From contig JAHDVF020000742.1 of assembly GCA_022606425.2 (NCBI GenBank), positions 372,001 through 436,000 on the forward strand: a stretch of 64,000 nucleotides of DNA. The letters are read 5' to 3'. Shown piece by piece: positions 1 through 10,631 of this stretch; position 1 is the stretch's first letter; each line of letters starts with the position of its first letter. This DNA comes from Lepidostoma basale (taxonomy: Eukaryota; Arthropoda; Insecta; Trichoptera; Lepidostomatidae). Below the pieces are notes generated by a model. That model saw nothing but the letters and a program-made list of their open reading frames with translations. It did no database searches and was not told the origin of the DNA. The position numbers were made by a program, and so were the translations under genes.

Positions 1-525
1 ACCGGTCTCGTTGCGAGGGAAGGGTCAGGCTACAAGGAAGTGTAGCCAACATGTCGAAAATTAAATCCATCCGGTCGTGAGAGCCTCAGTACACTTACAC
101 TTTCTGGATATGCCTTGTATTATTTTTTAATAAAGCCTGTAAGGTGTCATATTTAAGGTCATGTGATTAGGGAAGAAAAATATGAATTGCTGCACCTGAT
201 TATTGAGTCGACAGGGTGTCAGTAGGAAGTGAATCTCCTGGTTCCACAACATACAGGACAGGATTGGCTTAAAGAGCGTTGAGGAGCTGTTACAAGCTGC
301 CAGGGACAAATCCCCTACTCTCAAGTGGTGTCAACATTAGGGGGAACTGATATGACACTGAAAGTAGAAGATCATTTTTATTTATTATATAATACAAAAA
401 TGCATACTTTTTTTTTATTGTGTTCCAGCCATTGACTGTTAAATTGAGAGTACATAATTTCTGAAGAAAAAATTTAATTTTGGCATTTAGCGCAATTTAA
501 CAAATACAAAATAATTTTATTGCAG
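1..525. other. Intron sequence upstream of the first visible Tudor exon
   Basis: No exon or repeat is recognised here. The stretch ends in a polypyrimidine-poor acceptor (TTGCAG at 520-525) directly before the first Tudor exon, so at least its right part is intron. A short piece around 20-60 could be exonic but has no supported reading frame. Confidence 0.5.
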
Positions 526-687
526 AGGGATGGACCGTGAAGAAGCTCCCTGTAATAGTGCAGCCCACGCTGCAGATGCAGCTCCCAGATGTCAATACTA
601 TCATTGCAATCGGCATGACCATCGTCATCTCCTACCGCTCTTTCTACGGCCACATTCTACCATGCGAGAATGAGTATGAAAATATTG
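526..687 (+). CDS. Tudor gene exon (first in window)
   Basis: An acceptor AG at 524-525 and donor GTAAGT at 688-693 bound the exon. It starts with two bases of a split codon and reads GWTVKKLPVIVQPTLQMQ..., ending ENEYENI plus one base (phase 1). The segment TIIAIGMTIVISYRSFYGHI looks like the first strands of the SN-like fold found before a Tudor barrel. The usual start codon is upstream, outside the window. Confidence 0.85.
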
Positions 688-3600
688 GTAAGTAGTACAC
701 TTCCACCTAATCATTGCACATAATAAACTAACAAAACCCCACCCGAGCAATCTTGATGGAACTATAATCTTAAAAGCAAAATATCAAAATAGGTAGGTTT
801 TGTATGATAAAATAGTAGGTATTTTGTATGATAAAATAATGAAAATAATAGATGTGTAGCATTTATCTAGACTTCTGTAAATAATATGATTTGAATTAAC
901 CCTTACCACTCCTTTGTCAAATGCCAACCGACATCTCTATATGTACGCTACAACTCAGTTGTCGGCTGGCGGCCGACAAGATAAGACTTGCGCGCGCGGT
1001 GTATTTTCACGTGCAAAACTTGACACGTGTCGTTGTTTCTTGTGATTATTCATTAAAAAAACATTTAATTTCAAGTTTTAATAAGATTTTGACTGTTTTC
1101 CGTTTTTAATTTACTATAAAATAATCCTTGCAAATTCACATAACCTAAAATGGCGGGAACTTCGCGTGATACGTCATGCAGAGGAGCGATTAGAGTACAA
1201 GCCCCACTTCATTGCGAAACTGGACAAAGGTTCTAAAGACTGTACTGTGTGCAGTAACAGAAAGATTCCAGGGGGAAGACAGGAAACAGTGGGTTGTGAG
1301 ACCTTTTTCAGAAAACCTGGTCTCCATCCTGGAGATTGTTTTAAAAAGTACCATACTATGCAAAACTATAAGTAGTCCATAATGTTTTTTGTAAATTTTT
1401 GTGTTCCGTCATAAAAACACACTTCAAAGTTTCGCTGACTTCGCAACCGATGGATCGGTTGCGTGCAGCCAACAAATAAATATGTATTTTTCCACAGGTA
1501 CGCCGCGTCCCGACTGAGGTTTTCCATGGTTCCCTCAGTTGTAAGACGAATGTCGGGATGCTAATTAGATAGCCCATGGAACCACAAGACAGGCACACTT
1601 ACACACACTTAGTTAAACTCGCACACAGAATTACTAAAAATACAGATCACAACACCTTGAATGATTAAAAACCAAGGCATAAAAATTAGAAAACACAACT
1701 CAAGGAAAAAAAAAAAAGGCATCTAATCTTAAATTATCTTATTTTTTAGACATATTGTCCAACGACTACACCGGCAGTCCTAAGGAACTGCAGATGTTGG
1801 CCCAGAGGATGAACAGTCCCAAGACCCTGAGGTCCATCGTGACCTTTGACACGCAGGACGACCTGCCGGCTGTCGGGGAGCTGATCTCCGCTTACTACCC
1901 TAAAGATGGTCTCTGGTACCGGGCCAGAGCTATCGAGGTCGGGTCACACGATGTTGAGGTACTGTTTTACCACCATTTTAATATTTGAATCATTAAAATA
2001 CACACAGTAGAAATGAGACCCCTTGACGAATGTGTGGTAAATCTGAATATGATAGGGTGTCAAATGCAAATATAAGAAGTGAATGCAGTGCAAATGAAAG
2101 TGTTATGAACGAAATAATGAAAAGATTATTAAGATGGTTTGGACACATGGAAAGAATGAATGAAGAAAGAGTTTGTATATAAACGGCATAACCAGAATAA
2201 CAAATAAAGGAGAACCAAGGAAAACATGTGATGATCAAATCAATCAAATATTAAATGTCTGCTACGTGCAGAGTCAGAGAAATCGACGTTTGTGCATGGC
2301 ACTGTGTATGAATCAAATCAAATGCAATTCAATGTCTCCAAATGCGTTATGCTATCATTTACTAGAGCATTGAGAACTGTATATCATAGATACACAATGA
2401 ACAACCAGCAACTGGCACATGTATCTACGATGAAGGATCTCGGAATCATCTATGAGAGTAGGCTGACTTTTCGTGCACATATCGAGAGGATTTGTGGCAT
2501 TGCACTGAGGATGTTGGGGTTCATCGTCCGGACCGGAAGGGTTTTCAGGGATCCCAATGTGCTCAGAGTCCTATACAACGCATTGGTTCGGAGCAGGCTC
2601 GAAAGTGGTTCTGTGATATGGAGTCCTCATGAGGCGAGATATTCCGTTATGCTGGAGAGGGTTCAGAAAAAAATTCTGAGGTATCTCTACATGAGGGAGT
2701 ATGGTAGCTATCCGTGGCTCTATCCCACGGCATTTCTTCTGGGAATGCTCGGAACCAATTCTTTACAGCTTCGAAGAGATGGACATCTAATTACCCATTT
2801 CTTTAGATTAATTAGGGGATACTTCGAGAACTCGGCCGTACTGGAGGGTGTTCGGCTTTTTGTCCCCGATAGATATCTCCGACAGCGACAGCACAGATTG
2901 TTTTACCTACCGGCTGCCAGAACCAATCTGCCTCTGGTGACACCGGTGGGAAGAGCGATTAGTCTGCTGAACGCGGTCTCCTCGGAGATCGACGTCTTTC
3001 ATGTTAGTGAAAGTACGTTCAGGGGGCAAATACTATTAACTTTAGAAAGTATCTTGTCTTCCTAATGTCGAACCATCTCTAATGCGTTCCTGGTACTTGA
3101 TTGTAATATTTTTATGATATTTTACCTGTACTTAATAGACGCCTTAAACATTTTCCTGTTTGTAATGTCTATTAATTTAATAAACTGATTTGATTTGATT
3201 TGATTTGAATGTTGAGGAACCCGAGAGGTATGTCAGAACAGAGGAATGTGGCAGTCTATCATCAGGTATGATGGTTTGTTAGTCTTCTTCTTTTAATAGA
3301 TCTGTGGATCAGTTTTTATGGCGTCGAGGTCTCCTGGGACACAGAACTCCAACTGTCTCGCCACCTGGTTGCACGTGGTTTGTTAGTTTTTTAATATAAT
3401 AAAATTTGTAGTACATACATGACACAATGTATAATAATTAGGCTAATTTATATAGCACCGTTTTCGGGAATAATTCACCTAAAGGGCGCTTAAGCTTAAA
3501 AGCTGAACACTACTAGGATTATAAGCTGAACCAATTAAATTTAAATTCAATTCCCACGTTTGAAATGTTCCCGTTATCCCTCCACCCTCCTCAATCCTAA

Positions 3601-6397
3601 TTATACCCTCTCCACCTTTATACATAACTCCACCCTTTTTAGTGTAAAAGTGATCACCCTGTTTGATCAACTTTAGGTAAGTGATCAACCAGGTTAATGT
3701 TAATAAATTAATTATTTACTTTAGGTCCTGTATATAGACTTTGGTAACAAGGAGACTCTGCCTTATCACCATGTGGCACGGTTGGACCGTGCATTTGCAG
3801 AGATCCCCGAACAGGCCATCAAGTTTGTGTTGAGCAACATATCCCTTCCACACGGCAGCCCCAAAGCTGCTGAGGCCACAAGGTTCTTGTTCAACGCGAT
3901 CGCAGACAAGAGGCTTATTGCCAACGTGGTGTGAGTATGACTATATTTTGACAACTTCTTCATCGTGTTGTGGCCGTCTACTCCTGGACATAGGCCTCCT
4001 CTCGAATTTTCCACTCCCTTTTATCCTGAGTGATCCGCATCCAGCAGTGGCGCGCCTAGGGTCAAACAGTAAGGCACTGGACTTTTTTGTGTTATAAAAT
4101 TAGTAGAGGGTCCCGATAATGTATTTTTCCGGATTAAATGCGTTTTATCTTTCTAAATTAATTTCGTAAATGAATTGATTTTAAATCCCATTTTTAGCAC
4201 ATTTTAAATCTATACAAAAAATAATTTTCTGCGTCATCAAACTCATGTTCTTGTTTAATGTAATAATGTATTTTCAAATGCATTAAGAAATATAATTAAT
4301 ATGAAATAAGCTGTAATTAGACAATAATAATAAATTTGTTAACACCGAAATACGAATTATGTATAAATAAATGTTCGTAAATAAATTACATAATCTTTCA
4401 TAACATTTCTGCACATAACATAAATGACAGATAACATTCTGACAATAGAAATGAAGTTCGTGACACATCGAATAGTAACATACTTCAGAGTGATAAAGCC
4501 TGGCTTCAAATCCATACAAAAAATTGTAGATATCTTCTGGTATATATGCACCTAGCTATATGATTACAAGCTAAAAATACATAAGTGCGACAAAGACCCT
4601 TTTGCATTTTGCAAGCCAATCGGAATCATGAAACAAAACATGTGGACGTAGGCGATTTTGCATGCATCTCACCTACGGTGCGTATGAGTGAAAAAATATA
4701 TGGGCGTATGAATGGAACAAAACATACACGTAGGTCATTTCTGCGCATGTCATAGGTGTCATTTGCAATGCAACGAAATTAAATCGCTTTAACTCGTGCG
4801 AAAATTCAAAATATTATTTTATTCATAGACGACTCGAAATGCGCAAAAACATTGTTTTGTTATAGATTTTTTAAGGCAAGCCTGGCTTTTCAGTTTGTAT
4901 GAAAGTTCCGCCACTGGCATCCAGGCACTTTCCGGATATCGTTGCGCCAACGCAACTGGACATCCAACTCTACGATTTGCCGTTCTCGGGCACCAGCACA
5001 GCAGTCGCCTTGTCCACTTTTCATCTGGGTCACGAGCGACGTGTCCGGCCCAACCCCATTTAATTCTTTGCACGCTAATGTATCAACTGTTGATACGACA
5101 AAAAGTTCATACTCACACACGGCCGTATCAACCCTTGATACGGGAACTTTGACTGCCGAAATTACTTGGACATTCATAGAACTATCACAAGAATTATAAT
5201 TTCTCAAAAATAAAATTGTATATCATAAAAAAACATCGATAATCAAGTGCGTGTCTTTGCGCCTTCGAGTGCCATAGCTTACAATTTTATCAACAGATGG
5301 CGTTAGTACTAATTTGCTATCTGCGCTTGCGCGCGCCGAGTAAATATTAATGATTGGTTGCAGTAAAATAGGCACTAGATACCAAAAAAAACTAAGTATG
5401 CAGTTTAGTTCTATATGTAATATAGAAGAAAACTGCATACTTAGTTATTTTTGTATTTTTTGGTACTTAGTGCCTATTTTACTGCAATGTAATATTTCAA
5501 ACACACACGCTGAGTGAATGGCGCGACCACATTCCAAAGATACTGTATGTTTTTGTATGAAATTTTATGTTTTCGTTTTTATAAACATCTAAGAGTGTTG
5601 ACACACGAGGATTTGTTTTCATATTGTAGAGAATAATCTGTTCTGTCTATATAGTCCAATAAATCATGCCATAATGCTATTATTTGTCATTTAATTGCGT
5701 ACATAGGTATTTGAAAATATGTACCGCGTAGGGGTATAGATAAAACAGCAAATTAACGCGTGGAAAAGGTTAAGGGTTGCAGCCAACTTTGACATTGGAA
5801 GCTTTTGTCCTGGCTCGTATGTCCTCATTCCTGACTTTGTCCCACCTTATCTGTTATTTTTTGTGACTCTCTCAATACCATAAGTGAACACTGGCAAAAC
5901 GCAGGCGTTGAATACTCTCCTTTTTAAGTTGATGATTTTTTGGATTGTTCAGAATGTGGCCAAGACAGTTTTGGCAGCAGTCGTCGAATTTTTATTTATT
6001 TGTTTTCACACTACATATTAAGTAATCAGTATTCCATAATTGCAGTATTTCATGTATTGGTTCTTGAACAATTTTGAAAATATTTAATATTTTTGTAACG
6101 TCTTTATGGATTCTTTTGTAAGTATAAATATTATATAAGTATAAATATTATTTCATTTGTTAAAGATCTACCGAAGTTGATGACCTCATCATCAATCTGT
6201 GTGACATGGATGGAAACAACATAGGCGACATGATGAACTTGATGGGTCTGGTGGACAAGGAGGAATATAAAACCATGGATGAAAACAGCATGGTTACAGT
6301 AGCTGCCACCCGGCTGCATAAGACGGTGCGGAACAACAACCCCTCGCAACGTGCCATTCTCTACGGCACCCATCTGAAGGGGCTATACCCCGGTTAA
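526..6397 (+). CDS. Tudor-domain protein, C-terminal part (four exons)
   Basis: Four exons join in frame (phases 1, 0 and 2 at the three introns) to give about 268 residues and a TAA stop at 6395-6397. The 5' exons lie outside the window. The product is one extended Tudor domain: an SN-like beta segment (exon 1), a helix with PKELQMLAQRMN (exon 2), the Tudor barrel split by intron 2 (LWYRARAIEV, then VLYIDFGNKETLP), and a C-terminal SN-like segment ending LKGLYPG. In the family, aromatic residues and the Asn of DFGN bind symmetrically dimethylated arginine, commonly on PIWI proteins in germline nuage. From this I infer a piRNA-pathway scaffold; Tudor, Vreteno, TDRD1-like and RNF17/Qin-like proteins remain possible. 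All three introns are loaded with transposon remnants. Confidence 0.9.
900..1375 (+). pseudogene. piggyBac-like transposon remnant in Tudor intron
   Basis: A TTAA at 896-899 is followed by CCCTTACCACTCC, as expected for a piggyBac-type left end at its TTAA target. From about 1166 to the stop at 1375 the frame reads DCTVCSNRKIPGGRQET...PGLHPGDCFKKYHTM. This matches the C-terminal cysteine-rich domain of piggyBac transposases (CxxC, then CF..YHT), although one or two of the usual cysteines are altered. Nearly all of the catalytic domain is missing, so this is a deleted, inactive copy. The right end was not found. Confidence 0.7.
1750..1958 (+). CDS. Tudor gene exon: helix and first half of Tudor barrel
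   Basis: The acceptor is TTTTTTAG ending at 1749 and the donor is GTACTG at 1959. The split codon G+AC gives Asp, so the protein reads ...ENI-D-ILSNDYTGSPKELQMLAQRMN..., then DLPAVGELISAYYPKDGLWYRARAIEVGSHDVE. Reading through the donor would give an unrelated tail and stop, which supports splicing here. Tyr and Trp residues in AYYPKDGLWYR are candidate aromatic-cage positions. Confidence 0.9.
2035..3275 (+). mobile_element. LINE A (RTE-like) fragment split by LINE B
   Basis: Bases about 2035-2300 encode degraded pieces of the LINE A C-terminus (recognisable WFGHMERMNEER and DQINQILNV segments). The sequence resumes at 3205-3275 with the next part, down to the TGATGGTTTGTTAG end. A LINE B copy sits between the halves, so LINE A was here first. 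The whole nest lies inside Tudor intron 2. Bases 3285-3375 hold another short LINE-like piece. Confidence 0.8.
2292..3204 (+). pseudogene. LINE B (Jockey/CR1-like) RT C-terminus, 5'-truncated
   Basis: An open frame from 2292 to 3065 (257 codons, first residues from flanking LINE A) covers only the region downstream of the RT palm: MQFNVSKCVM, then RVLYNALVRSRLESGSVIWSP and LERVQKKILRYLYMREYGSYPW, to the natural end LLTLESILSS. The 3' UTR of about 120 bp ends in a tandem TGATT tail at 3185-3205. No endonuclease or catalytic Asp pair is present, so the copy cannot move by itself. Clade assignment comes from sequence style only. Confidence 0.8.
3725..3930 (+). CDS. Tudor gene exon: second half of Tudor barrel
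   Basis: The acceptor is TTTAG ending at 3724. The best donor is GTGAGT at 3931-3936, leaving phase 2. The exon starts VLYIDFGNKETLPYHHVARL, the strongest Tudor signature in the gene, including the DFGN motif whose Asn contacts dimethylarginine in known structures. It continues FVLSNISLPHGSP and a helix, EATRFLFNAIADKRLIANV. Confidence 0.9.
3950..5085 (-). mobile_element. LINE E-type 3' fragment split by a hAT element
   Basis: Bases 3950-4044 and 4925-5085 read together on the minus strand as the C-terminus of a LINE (WGWAGHVARDPDEKWTRRLL..., then Trp-rich tail). The hAT element at 4045-4916 interrupts it with an exact 8-bp duplication. All of this is in Tudor intron 3. Confidence 0.7.
4045..4916. 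mobile_element. hAT-type non-autonomous DNA transposon
   Basis: The ends are CAGTGGCG... and ...CGCCACTG, flanked by a perfect 8-bp duplication GCATCCAG (4037-4044 and 4917-4924). An 8-bp duplication and CAG...CTG ends are typical of hAT elements. The 872 bp between contain no transposase frame, so movement would need an enzyme from elsewhere. Related ends occur at 9356, 52455-52600 and 53451-54016. Confidence 0.85.
5358..5487. repeat. Foldback repeat, arms of about 50 bp
   Basis: TTGCAGTAAAATAGGCACTA at the left pairs with its reverse complement at the right end, and AACTAAGTATGCAGTTT pairs across a short centre near 5422. No open frame. It is a MITE-like hairpin in Tudor intron 3. Confidence 0.8.
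5790..5990 (-). mobile_element. LINE 3' fragment (minus strand)
   Basis: The reverse strand reads KRRVFNACVLPVFTYGIE before breaking, the pattern found between RT and C-terminus of many insect LINEs. It is short, frameshifted and lacks both ends. Confidence 0.55.
6166..6397 (+). CDS. Tudor gene terminal exon
   Basis: The acceptor AAAG ends at 6165. The split codon GT+A gives Val, then STEVDDLIINLCDMDGNNIGDMMNLMGLV, which closes the SN-like half of the extended Tudor domain. A polar C-terminal tail follows to TAA at 6395-6397. The open frame runs across the whole exon with no disruption. Confidence 0.85.
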
Positions 6398-6491
6398 CCA
6401 AATATACCCCACATATTTTATATTTTTATATTAACATCATAAAAAACTTCCATCCTTAAGCAAGTACTTACTTCTCTGATTTTAAATGTGT

Positions 6492-6497
6492 ATTAAA
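6492..6497 (+). promoter_or_regulatory. Possible polyadenylation signal of the Tudor gene
   Basis: ATTAAA lies about 95 bp after the Tudor stop codon. It is the nearest recognised signal variant; no AATAAA occurs between the stop and the pogo-like element at 6574. Confidence 0.4.
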
Positions 6498-6573
6498 ATA
6501 GATTGAACTCTAGTGGTGTATCCCATATAAGCAAAATCAACATGTAATATTATTTGTCAAAAATGCCTCACTA

Positions 6574-7561
6574 TAGTAGTTGCTCTCTTAACCGGACTTG
6601 ACGGGACCGACCCAGGACCAGATAACGAAAAAGCCGGTTAAAGAGAAGGTAGTGAAAAACACAGCAAGGAAGAAAAAAAAACACTTCTTCTTCTTCTTCC
6701 CTTTTTGTAGACTCAGGAGTCTGTTATTTCAGGCGGGTCCTCTTGAGATGCTGAACTCCAGCTTTCTCTCCACCGTTTCGGGGGTCTTCCTGGTCGGCGT
6801 TGTCCGTTTGGCGTTCCATGGATAGCTATGTGTGGTATTCTATTTGAGCTCATCCTTTCTACGTGTTCATGCCAGTATCGCTGTCTTTGACGTCCCCATC
6901 TGACCACATCTTCGACCTCGCAGATTTCTCGGATTGCTGTATTCCTAACTCGATCACGTAGGGTCTTGCCAGCTATAGCGCGGAGCGTTTTCATCTCGGT
7001 TGTCCTGAGCATGCTCTTTGTCTTGACAGTGTCTGCCCTCGATTCGATGCCATATGTGAGGATTGGTCGCACACAGGTCTTGTAGATGCGTACCTTGCTG
7101 TCAGTCCTCATGTCCCTGTTTCTCCATATGACATCTTTCAGGCAGCCTGCAACCGCTGCAGCCCTATCCACCTGTGACCTTACTTCTCTGGGGAGGTCAT
7201 TAGAGCTGGTTAAAAAAAAACACAATTTTTTCAAAACACTAAGAAAACAGAACTTTTATTCTGTATTAGAAACTCACACATTAAAAATTAGTATTTCATA
7301 AACTGTAAAAAATATGCACAGGAAAAAGCCACTCATCATTCCAATTTTTTTTTAAAAAGTAGGCCTACAATGGATTAAAAAATTCTGTTATTTTCTGCTG
7401 CTTCTTGTGTTGAATCGACTTTTTAAAAGCGTGGTCTACTGCAGTAGAATCCTTCTGCTGCTGTAGATGTAATGTACATAAAGAAAACCTAGACTTCCTA
7501 GAAGAGGCCGGTTAAAGCGGTGGCACGGATAAAGCGGCGCCGGTTAAGAGAGCGTCTACTG
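6574..7561. mobile_element. pogo/Tigger-like DNA element with LINE C inside
   Basis: The inverted ends share GCTCTCTTAACCGG (left from 6574, right to 7561) and are flanked by TA dinucleotides, as in Tc1/mariner-pogo elements. The right end reads CAGTAGACGC on its reverse strand. Without the LINE C insertion (6685-7211) the element is about 450 bp, a non-autonomous derivative. It lies just after the Tudor 3' end. Confidence 0.75.
6685..7211 (-). pseudogene. LINE C, 5'-truncated copy
   Basis: The reverse strand encodes VRPILTYGIESRADTVKTKS, LRAIAGKTLRDRVRN and a C-terminus ending QEDPPEITDS, followed by an AAG-repeat tail at the left edge. A 12-bp target duplication (nine A then CAC) is at 6673-6684 and 7212-7223. 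Only the post-RT region remains. It landed in the pogo-like element. Confidence 0.85.
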
Positions 7562-7566
7562 TATAT

Positions 7567-7797
7567 GTTTATTGTTTCTTGAACAATGGCGTAAAATTCT
7601 ATATTAAATAATTAATTAACATGATTGAAAACATCTGTTTTCTAGGAGTTTTATTGTTTATGGGAATGACATGTTTCTCCTTTCTAAGGCATTATCTGAA
7701 ATAACTGACAATGGCGCCTTTTTAAGACATTTGATAATGCATTACAAAGGTGAAACATATCATTCCCATAAACTATAATAAAACTTCTAGAAAACAT
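7567..7797. repeat. Hairpin family C with nested inverted repeats
   Basis: The outer part starts GTTTCTTGAACAATGG. The inner hairpin at 7636-7796 pairs TATGGGAATGACATGTTTC with its complement near 7755 and ends TTTTCTAG...CTAGAAAA. Many related copies lie downstream. No coding capacity. Confidence 0.8.
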
Positions 7798-8277
7798 GTT
7801 TGTCTCTACAATAACTAATCCTTTTTAAAAGATTGTATTTTCACAACATTTTTTTTTTAATTTTCACATCATGTTTTGGACTGAACACGTATAAGTACAT
7901 AGTTCTAAGAATTGTGAAATATGATGTTTTTCAAAAGTTATTCAAATGTGAATCCACAACGCAAATTAATAGGGCATATATAAGAAATAAATTATTTAGT
8001 TTCGGCAGTTCTTACTTTTATTGCAAGTCATTTTTTGATGAAGATCGAATGGCCAAGTGCACCTTATAATTTATATTGAATGCAACCGGTTGTACTCTGC
8101 AACCCTGTATAGAAAACTATTATAATTTTTTGTCATGTAAAATATGACTGATAGCACCCAAGATTGCTTCAAAACTTTTTTTGTTTCAATATGAATTAGA
8201 TTAGTTATTTGTTTTGGAATATTATTTGTGTTTCTTCTTCTTCCTTGTTATGTAGAACAAATGTCAATTGACATTAA

Positions 8278-9060
8278 CCCTTAACGTACCGTGTTCAAAA
8301 CAAAACGCTCGCTCCCATGTGGTCAATTCAGTTTACCGCTAACTTTATCTAAATATCAAGCATATGACTCGATAAATCAAAATTTAATTTATGTCATATT
8401 GTAGGGAATTTCATTAGGAATAGATCGATATCTATAACATACTCGTACATGGATTATTTGAAAAACATATCATTATTAATTTTTTTCTGGAACCATGCGA
8501 TTTCTGATATAGAATGCGAGACAGCATATGAACAACTGACACCAAGTATGAACTTGTCTCGCCCCGCCGCGCCGTGGCGCTATAATTTTACGTATGATAA
8601 AGGCGCCTAGGCAAAATGTATAGTACGTTCAAGACAACGAGTACGTATTAATATTTGTCCTTTTGGTAAAGTGTTAATATTTTCACAGTTCTGATATTAT
8701 TAAGTTGCGTGCTGCGTTTCCGTCCACAGTCGGTATTATTACGTACCTATGAGAAAAGGCCAAACATATAATTTATAATACGTTCAAAACAGCGAGTAAG
8801 TATTTGTCACATTTGATAAAGTTGTAAATATTAGCAAAACAAATTCTACCTTAACACGAATGAAGGTGAGGGCAGTCTTAAAAAAAAATTTTTTTTGGGA
8901 TGAAGGAAGTAATTTTTTGCTTTTTTTTTATTACGAAATATTGAGAACACTTCAATGGAGGATTACAATTTTTTTTTATAATATTAGGGTCCATAGGTTT
9001 TAAGAAAATCAACTTTAAATTGGCAGTGGAAACTCAATTGACCACATGGCAACGCGACGG
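8278..9060. mobile_element. Probable TTAA-inserting MITE
   Basis: TTAA flanks both ends (8274-8277 and 9061-9064). Inverted subterminal repeats include CATGTGGTCAATT at left and its complement at right. The TTAA duplication suggests a piggyBac-type mover, but the outer ends match poorly and no transposase frame exists. Confidence 0.5.
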
Positions 9061-9189
9061 TTAATCAGTTTTCATAACCATATAAATTTAAATTATTTCA
9101 TGATAAACATTTTTTCCATAAATATACATAAAAGTTAATTATATACTGAATATTTTCTTAACAAGGATGGTAAAATGATATTTTTTAAA

Positions 9190-9355
9190 AGATAATATAT
9201 TATTTTGGCCAAAACATAATGATACTGCAACATTATTTAACTGTTTTAATTTTTAACAACTGTTAAAATACGCATCGCAATTTATTAATTAATTGCTATG
9301 AAATGTCACGAAAGCTGTTTCGCCAACGTATGTTGGCATCATCAGGTGTTACAAA
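9190..9355 (-). repeat. Repeat with hammerhead-like core (copy 1)
   Basis: This region is related to 53220-53442 (shared TTTTGGCCAAAACA). On the minus strand 9345-9317 reads CTGATGA, one unpaired T, stem GCCAAC/GTTGGC around a 4-nt loop, then GAAAC. This is the best-preserved core of the set; the extra T departs from the hammerhead consensus. Confidence 0.55.
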
Positions 9356-9440
9356 CAGTGGCGGTACTCCCATAGAAGCCCAGAAGCCCGGCCTGCGTAA
9401 GAAACTTTGAATCTAAACCTCTTCTGGCTTACGGAGGTCC
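9356..9440. mobile_element. hAT-type left end, partial
   Basis: CAGTGGCGGTACTCCCATAG matches the left end of the hAT element at 53451. No partner end was found, so it is truncated. As at 53451 it lies next to the repeat with the hammerhead-like core. Confidence 0.6.
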
Positions 9441-9559
9441 AGCTCTTGTGGCTATTATTCCTCTTACATCTGATGGGAACATTATTGGGTTTTTGGTTTA
9501 TGCAGGGGCACGATTACTTAGATTAGAAACGGTAGGCAGAAATAATGAACCGCCATTCT

Positions 9560-9800
9560 GTTATTTCTTGATATACTTCTCCCACTTCCTTTACATTCAT
9601 ACATCGTGTCATGCATGCCCATTTCTCTGACTCCTCACGTGGCCGACATTTAATATTTGATTGATTTGATCGTGCCACGTTATCCTCGGTCTTCCTTTAT
9701 TTCTAGTTCTGTTTAAGTTGTTTACGTATACTTTATTTACCATTCTTTTATGTTACCACATCCATCTATTCATTCTTTGAAATGTGATGCTTGCAGAAAC
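9560..9800 (-). mobile_element. LINE A 3' fragment
   Basis: The reverse complement shows the C-terminal LINE A segments (TWHDQINQILNV-like, then CMTRCMNV-like) with stops and indels, and lacks the terminal tail. Confidence 0.7.
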
Positions 9801-9944
9801 TATAAATATATGTATTTTTAAGCTTAACATATTAACGAATATTGTGATATAAAAGTTTTTTTTCAGTATATTATGTTTATTAAAGCATTTGTTGCATAAA
9901 TACTGCATTATAAATTTGTTCGTATATGATAAAATGTTTATTAA

Positions 9945-10045
9945 ATAATGTTTTTTTTTTCTCCAATATAATGTGTTTTTTTTTTTTGTTTTTTTTAGTA
10001 ACTTACTGTTTTTTTTTTAATTTTTTTTTCTTTTTTTTTTAAATT
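9945..10045. repeat. T-rich low-complexity tract
   Basis: Runs of 8 to 10 T are separated by a few bases. This is not a LINE tail with a recognisable body. No gene is visible between 9830 and 10630 apart from a hairpin family C piece at 10185-10265 and a short repeated CCGCTAGATGTCA motif around 10410-10510. Confidence 0.7.
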
Positions 10046-10631
10046 TGACAGTTGTCACACAGAAACCATTTTGCTGCAATTTTTAATGAACTTTAACAAT
10101 ACACTCCATGTTATACAACTTTCTCACTTTTTTCATACATTTCACTGATCATCCTAACACACTCAAAACATATTCCTTCAACATTTTCTTGAACAATGAT
10201 GTAAAACTACAAATTAAATATTAATGAAAACATATGTTTTCGAAAAGCTTTGAAGAATGACATACGTAAGTATTAAATTTTGAATAATTTACTATTTTCA
10301 AAAATCGCTTCAAGATGATTGTACATAAATGAAAAGGTGGCGCTTAGCAATGCTAGATTACAGTTTTCTACTTGAGCTTAAAGCGATGGTCTTAGTACGG
10401 CTACTCGACACAAGATGTCAACAACGAAAACAAACGATACTATTCTCCGCTAGATGTCAGCACAAATAATAATTTGTGTTATCATGTTTGCCGCTAGATG
10501 TCAATAGCATATGATTTAGGTATCATTTTTATGTGTATATTTTTTACCCGTGTATTATTTTAATACGATATAATCATCTGTATTTTTTAAAATATTTATT
10601 TAACCAGAATTATTTCACTTTGAAAAAATAT

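Noticed and set aside
1993..2247. Minus-strand 84-codon membrane-like frame
   Set aside because: It is the antisense of LINE A sequence in Tudor intron 2.
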